A DNA stretch of 9,187 nucleotides from CAYZED01 sp964477445 (GTDB lineage: Bacteria; Bacillota; Clostridia; Lutisporales; Lutisporaceae), in assembly GCA_964477445.1 (NCBI GenBank), contig CAYZED010000041.1:1-9187 (forward strand), given 5' to 3'. This document shows, piece by piece, positions 6,691 to 9,187 of this stretch. The notes beneath the pieces were generated by a model. The model was given only the letters and a program-made list of their open reading frames with translations. It searched no databases and was not told the origin of the DNA. Each line of letters starts with the position of its first letter. The first letter of the stretch is position 1. The position numbers were made by a program, and so were the translations under genes.

Positions 6691-6697
6691 ACTGGAC

Positions 6698-6922
6698 ATG
6701 CTTGATATAATTAAATTAAATATCGGATTCTTCACAACTTTCATCTGCATAGTTATCGCTGCAACAGGAATATTCCTCACTTATAATACCTTTGTTAAGA
6801 GAAATAAATTCCTTGCGATACTTATCCTCGTGGCTCACATCACCGTTTTGTTTTGCATTATCACCACATTTGGTTCAGGCTTGTCATTGGCCGAATTCGC
6901 AAAATCCATGAACATTGCATAA
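6698..6922 (+). CDS. Small two-TM membrane protein of unknown function
   Basis: A 74-residue frame I do not recognise. Two hydrophobic segments (about 9-29 and 38-58) are joined by a short basic turn, KRNK at 34-37. By the positive-inside rule the turn should be cytoplasmic, with both ends outside. There is no signal-peptide cleavage motif and no cysteine pair. Support for a real gene: AGGAGG with ideal spacing, and a terminator-like hairpin whose loop contains the stop codon. Its last 88 bases overlap the 3' end of the thioesterase gene on the opposite strand. It could be a regulatory small membrane protein or a toxin-like peptide, but nothing in the sequence decides this. Confidence 0.72.
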   Translation: MLDIIKLNIGFFTTFICIVIAATGIFLTYNTFVKRNKFLAILILVAHITVLFCIITTFGSGLSLAEFAKSMNIA

Positions 6923-7460
6923 AGTTCTGGATTTTTTTTCTTTAAATTTACCGCTTTATAGTCTGCATTCATAAATGCATGACTAGTCATACCTTCTACT
7001 AGAGTTTTTCCATCTTCTGTTCTAACGGCTTTGTAACTAAAAGTCATTCTAGAAAAAGTAAGCTCTTTAATCGAAGTAATTATTTCTATCTCATCATCAT
7101 ATCTTCCGGCCATTTTAAAAATACATGAACATTCAACAAGCGGTAGCATTACTCCTCGTTCTTCTAGTTCTCGGTAAGAAATTCCCGCGAGCTTAATCAT
7201 ATCTGTTCTGGCAACTTCAAAATACTGAAAATAATTACCATGCCATACAAATTTCATCGCATCTGTTTCTACATATCTAANNNNNNNNNNNNNNNNNNNN
7301 NNNNNNNNNNNNNNNNNNNNNNNNNNNNNNNNNNNNNNNNNNNNNNNNNNNNNNNNNNNNNNNNNNNNNNNNNNNNNNNNTGAAAATAATTACCATGCCA
7401 TACAAATTTCATCGCATCTGTTTCTACATATCTAACTCGAATAATTGTTGAAGAATTCAT
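6835..7460 (-). CDS. FadM/YbgC-type acyl-CoA thioesterase (4HBT fold), interrupted by an assembly gap
   Basis: Hotdog-fold thioesterase predicted to hydrolyse an acyl-CoA or related thioester in the cytoplasm; the chain specificity is unknown. As written, the gene is broken by 100 Ns (7281-7380), but the 55 bases at 7226-7280 and 7381-7435 are identical. Merging them gives 471 bases, an uninterrupted 156-residue protein of normal family length. In the merged protein, ETDAMKFVWHGNYFQYFEVAR (13-33) is the family signature, with Asp15 as likely catalytic residue, His22 and Glu30. The ATG at 7458-7460 overlaps the pyruvate kinase stop as TAATG, and AAGGG (7472-7468) is a suitable SD, so translation is probably coupled. 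The final 29 residues or so overlap the small membrane gene. An apparent ATG at 7257 is only the internal Met17. Confidence 0.85.
6901..6940 (+). terminator. Intrinsic terminator of the small membrane gene, inside the thioesterase gene
   Basis: AAAATCCA (6901-6908) pairs with TGGATTTT (6928-6935), and GAAC (6910-6913) with GTTC (6924-6927). One T is bulged and the loop has ten bases. The right arm merges into eight Ts (6932-6939). The loop contains part of the TAA stop (6920-6922). On the other strand the same bases encode the PELYAMFMDF region of the thioesterase. Confidence 0.7.
7226..7435. repeat. Identical 55-nt flanks of the gap
   Basis: Bases 7226-7280 and 7381-7435 are identical over 55 nt and encode the same part of the thioesterase (residues about 9-27) in the same frame. 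A 55-nt overlap is what de Bruijn assembly with k=55 leaves between adjacent contigs, so this is most likely one locus written twice. Confidence 0.92.
7281..7380. other. Run of 100 Ns (scaffold gap), probably artefactual
   Basis: Exactly 100 Ns, the usual placeholder for a gap of unknown size. The identical 55-nt flanks indicate two contig ends that overlap rather than missing sequence. Confidence 0.95.
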
Positions 7461-9187
7461 TACTGCACCCTTGTTTTTCCACTATATATCTGCCCTGTGG
7501 TAGTATCAATTGTAATAACTTGTCCATCAACAAACAGTTCTGTAGCATTTTTAACATCAAGAATAATTGGCTTTTTCATTACGGTCGCTACTATTGCTGC
7601 ATGTGAGGCAAGACTACTCTCCGCTACAACAAATCCTACGGCCTTTTCCATCAAAGGTAGTATTTCGTTGGTAGTTTTGTTAGCTACAATAATACATGAA
7701 TCACAGACTTTATTGATATCTTTAGCCAAATCTTTGATAATACATACTTTTCCCGAAACTGAACCACTCCCAATTGATATACCTTTAGCCACCACTTCGC
7801 CTACTATACTAACTTTAATCATATTTGTTGTTCCAGGAACTCCGATAGGAATACCGGCTGTCAAAACTACCAATTCTCCATTTTTAACATATCCATTGTC
7901 TACTGCTGCTTTGGCTGAAGATTCAAGCGCTTCATCAGTGTTTTCAGAAAATGTTACTAAAACCGAGTAAACACCGTAGTTCAATGAAAGTCTTCTTCTC
8001 ACATGTTCATCTACTACTGCAGCAATAATTGGCATGCTAGGTCTAAACCTTGAAACCATTCTTGCTGTGGTTCCGGAGTGAGTTGGTATTATAATAGCTG
8101 CAGCATCAAGATCAAACGCAGTAGAACAAGTTGCATGACTAATAGCATCAGAAATAGAAAGTGACCCTTCGAAAGTATTCATAGAAAGTCTTTTCCTCGA
8201 ATCAACTAACGATTCTGCTCTATTTGCGATTTCTGCCATCGTTCTAACACATTCGATAGGATAAGCTCCCGCTGCAGTTTCACCAGATAACATAATTGCA
8301 TCAGTTCCATCAATGATACTGTTTGCAATATCTGTAGTTTCAGCTCTAGTTGGTCTTGGATTTTTTATCATTGACTCAAGCATTTGTGTCGCTGTAACTA
8401 CTGGTTTACCAGCGTCATTTGCCTTTTTGATTAACATCTTTTGGACAATAGGCATTTCTTCAGTAAGTAGCTCAACTCCTAAATCACCTCTAGCGACCAT
8501 TAGTCCATCAGCGACTTTAAGAATTTCATCAATATTATCAACACCTTCTTGATTTTCTATCTTTGCGATAATAAGGATTTTTTCTCCGCCATTATTTTTT
8601 AAGATTTGTCTTATTTCGAGAACGTCAGCTGCCTTACGTATAAAAGATGCTGCAATGAAGTCAATATCTTGCTCAACGCCAAAAACTAAATCTGCTCTAT
8701 CTTTGTCAGTCAGTGCTGGTAATTTCGATACCGCTCCTGGAATGTTTACATTCTTGCGATCCGTTAGAACTCCACTATTTTCTGCCTCACAAATAATTTC
8801 ATTTCCTTCAACGCGCCTTACGTCTAGCATAATAAGGCCATCAGCTATTAAGACTTTGATACCTTCTTTGGCTTCTTTCGGAAATTCTTTATAAGAAATC
8901 GAAAATCTAGAGGCTGTTCCGATTATTTCGTCGGTAGTAAGTGTTACCTGCATCCCTTTGCTTATTTCCGCTCTCCCACCTTCAAAACACCCAATTCTAA
9001 CCTCTGGGCCTTTTGTATCAAGCATTATTCCTACTGGTTTGCCTATCTTATCTCTTGCTGCTTTAATCGTATCAATTCTAACTTTATGTTCATCATGTGT
9101 CCCATGCGAAAAATTAAGCCTAGCTACGTTCATTCCGGCTTCAAGCATTTTTTCTATGGTTTCCTGTTTTTCGGATGCTGGACCTAT
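7460..9187 (-). CDS. pyk: Pyruvate kinase with extra C-terminal swivel domain (5' end beyond window)
   Basis: Converts phosphoenolpyruvate and ADP to pyruvate and ATP, the last step of glycolysis. The frame is open to the window edge: 13 codons precede the ATG at 9148 and read IGPASEKQETIEK, the normal start region, so only about ten residues are missing and that Met is internal. In the 575 visible residues: NFSHG (25-29), DTKGPEVR (57-64, B domain next), catalytic Lys209 and Glu211 in AKIENQEG, Asp235 in RGDLGVE, Thr267 in TATQMLESM, then the C domain with THSGTTA (369-375). Glu62 corresponds to the glutamate found in K+-dependent enzymes. Residues about 470-575 form the extra PEP-utiliser-like domain seen in Bacillus-type enzymes, with His529 in LASHAA. 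The gene overlaps the thioesterase start by one base. Confidence 0.96.
   Translation of the reverse strand: MGPASEKQETIEKMLEAGMNVARLNFSHGTHDEHKVRIDTIKAARDKIGKPVGIMLDTKGPEVRIGCFEGGRAEISKGMQVTLTTDEIIGTASRFSISYKEFPKEAKEGIKVLIADGLIMLDVRRVEGNEIICEAENSGVLTDRKNVNIPGAVSKLPALTDKDRADLVFGVEQDIDFIAASFIRKAADVLEIRQILKNNGGEKILIIAKIENQEGVDNIDEILKVADGLMVARGDLGVELLTEEMPIVQKMLIKKANDAGKPVVTATQMLESMIKNPRPTRAETTDIANSIIDGTDAIMLSGETAAGAYPIECVRTMAEIANRAESLVDSRKRLSMNTFEGSLSISDAISHATCSTAFDLDAAAIIIPTHSGTTARMVSRFRPSMPIIAAVVDEHVRRRLSLNYGVYSVLVTFSENTDEALESSAKAAVDNGYVKNGELVVLTAGIPIGVPGTTNMIKVSIVGEVVAKGISIGSGSVSGKVCIIKDLAKDINKVCDSCIIVANKTTNEILPLMEKAVGFVVAESSLASHAAIVATVMKKPIILDVKNATELFVDGQVITIDTTTGQIYSGKTRVQ

Larger units (their letters stand above)
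6388..6697. other. Divergent intergenic region between reductase and small membrane gene
   Basis: This 310-base AT-rich region holds the reductase leader and promoter candidate at its left end and the small gene's SD at its right end. Between them are two dyads (6495-6525 and 6530-6560). TATAAT occurs at 6616-6621 and could be a -10 for the small gene, but I see no good -35 at 16-18 bases. No RNA gene or riboswitch is recognisable. Confidence 0.6.

Noticed and set aside
6835..7460. Two tandem thioesterase fragments or a pseudogene
   Set aside because: The duplicated part is exactly the 55 bases flanking the N run and merges in frame, so an assembly artefact is simpler.
7497..7970. 157-residue plus-strand frame
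   Set aside because: Antisense shadow of the pyruvate kinase gene, which shows full family motifs on the other strand.
1..9187. tRNA, rRNA, insertion sequence, prophage or defence island
   Set aside because: No cloverleaf, transposase, integrase, terminal inverted repeat or defence-type domain could be recognised on either strand.

Overview
The window looks like a chromosomal housekeeping stretch from an AT-rich, low-GC Gram-positive bacterium, probably an anaerobic member of the Clostridia. The grounds are the AT-rich DNA, strong AGGAGG-type ribosome binding sites, an aldo/keto reductase with a C-terminal double [4Fe-4S] domain, a pyruvate kinase with the extra C-terminal swivel domain common in Firmicutes, and c-di-GMP synthases with a 7TM-type sensor. 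No genus can be named. A run of 100 Ns shows this is a draft scaffold.

Layout: (1) 46-1881, minus strand: an RlmD-type 23S rRNA uracil-C5 methyltransferase made unusually long by two low-complexity insertions. (2) 2027-3613 and 3692-5290, plus strand: two tandem paralogous membrane diguanylate cyclases (7TM sensor - PAS-like - GGDEF), both with intact GGEEF and RxxD sites. (3) 5281-5403: a degenerate 17-nt tandem repeat between the convergent ends of the second cyclase and the next gene. (4) 5386-6387, minus: an aldo/keto reductase with a ferredoxin-like tail, preceded by an exactly duplicated promoter-region segment. (5) 6388-6697: a divergent intergenic region with dyads. (6) 6698-6922, plus: a small two-TM protein with a strong SD and a terminator whose hairpin lies inside the opposite gene. 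(7) 7460 to past the window end, minus: pyruvate kinase, whose stop overlaps the start of a FadM/YbgC-type thioesterase (6835-7460).

The N run at 7281-7380 splits the thioesterase, but the 55 nt on either side of it are identical. Collapsing them restores one in-frame 156-residue gene, so the gap is most likely an assembly artefact.

Functionally the genes are mixed: rRNA modification, c-di-GMP signalling, redox and lower glycolysis coupled to a thioesterase. I see no phage, transposon, CRISPR or defence system and no clear undescribed multi-gene system. The most notable features are the repetitive insertions in the methyltransferase, the small membrane gene that overlaps the thioesterase, and the many short tandem duplications in and between genes.
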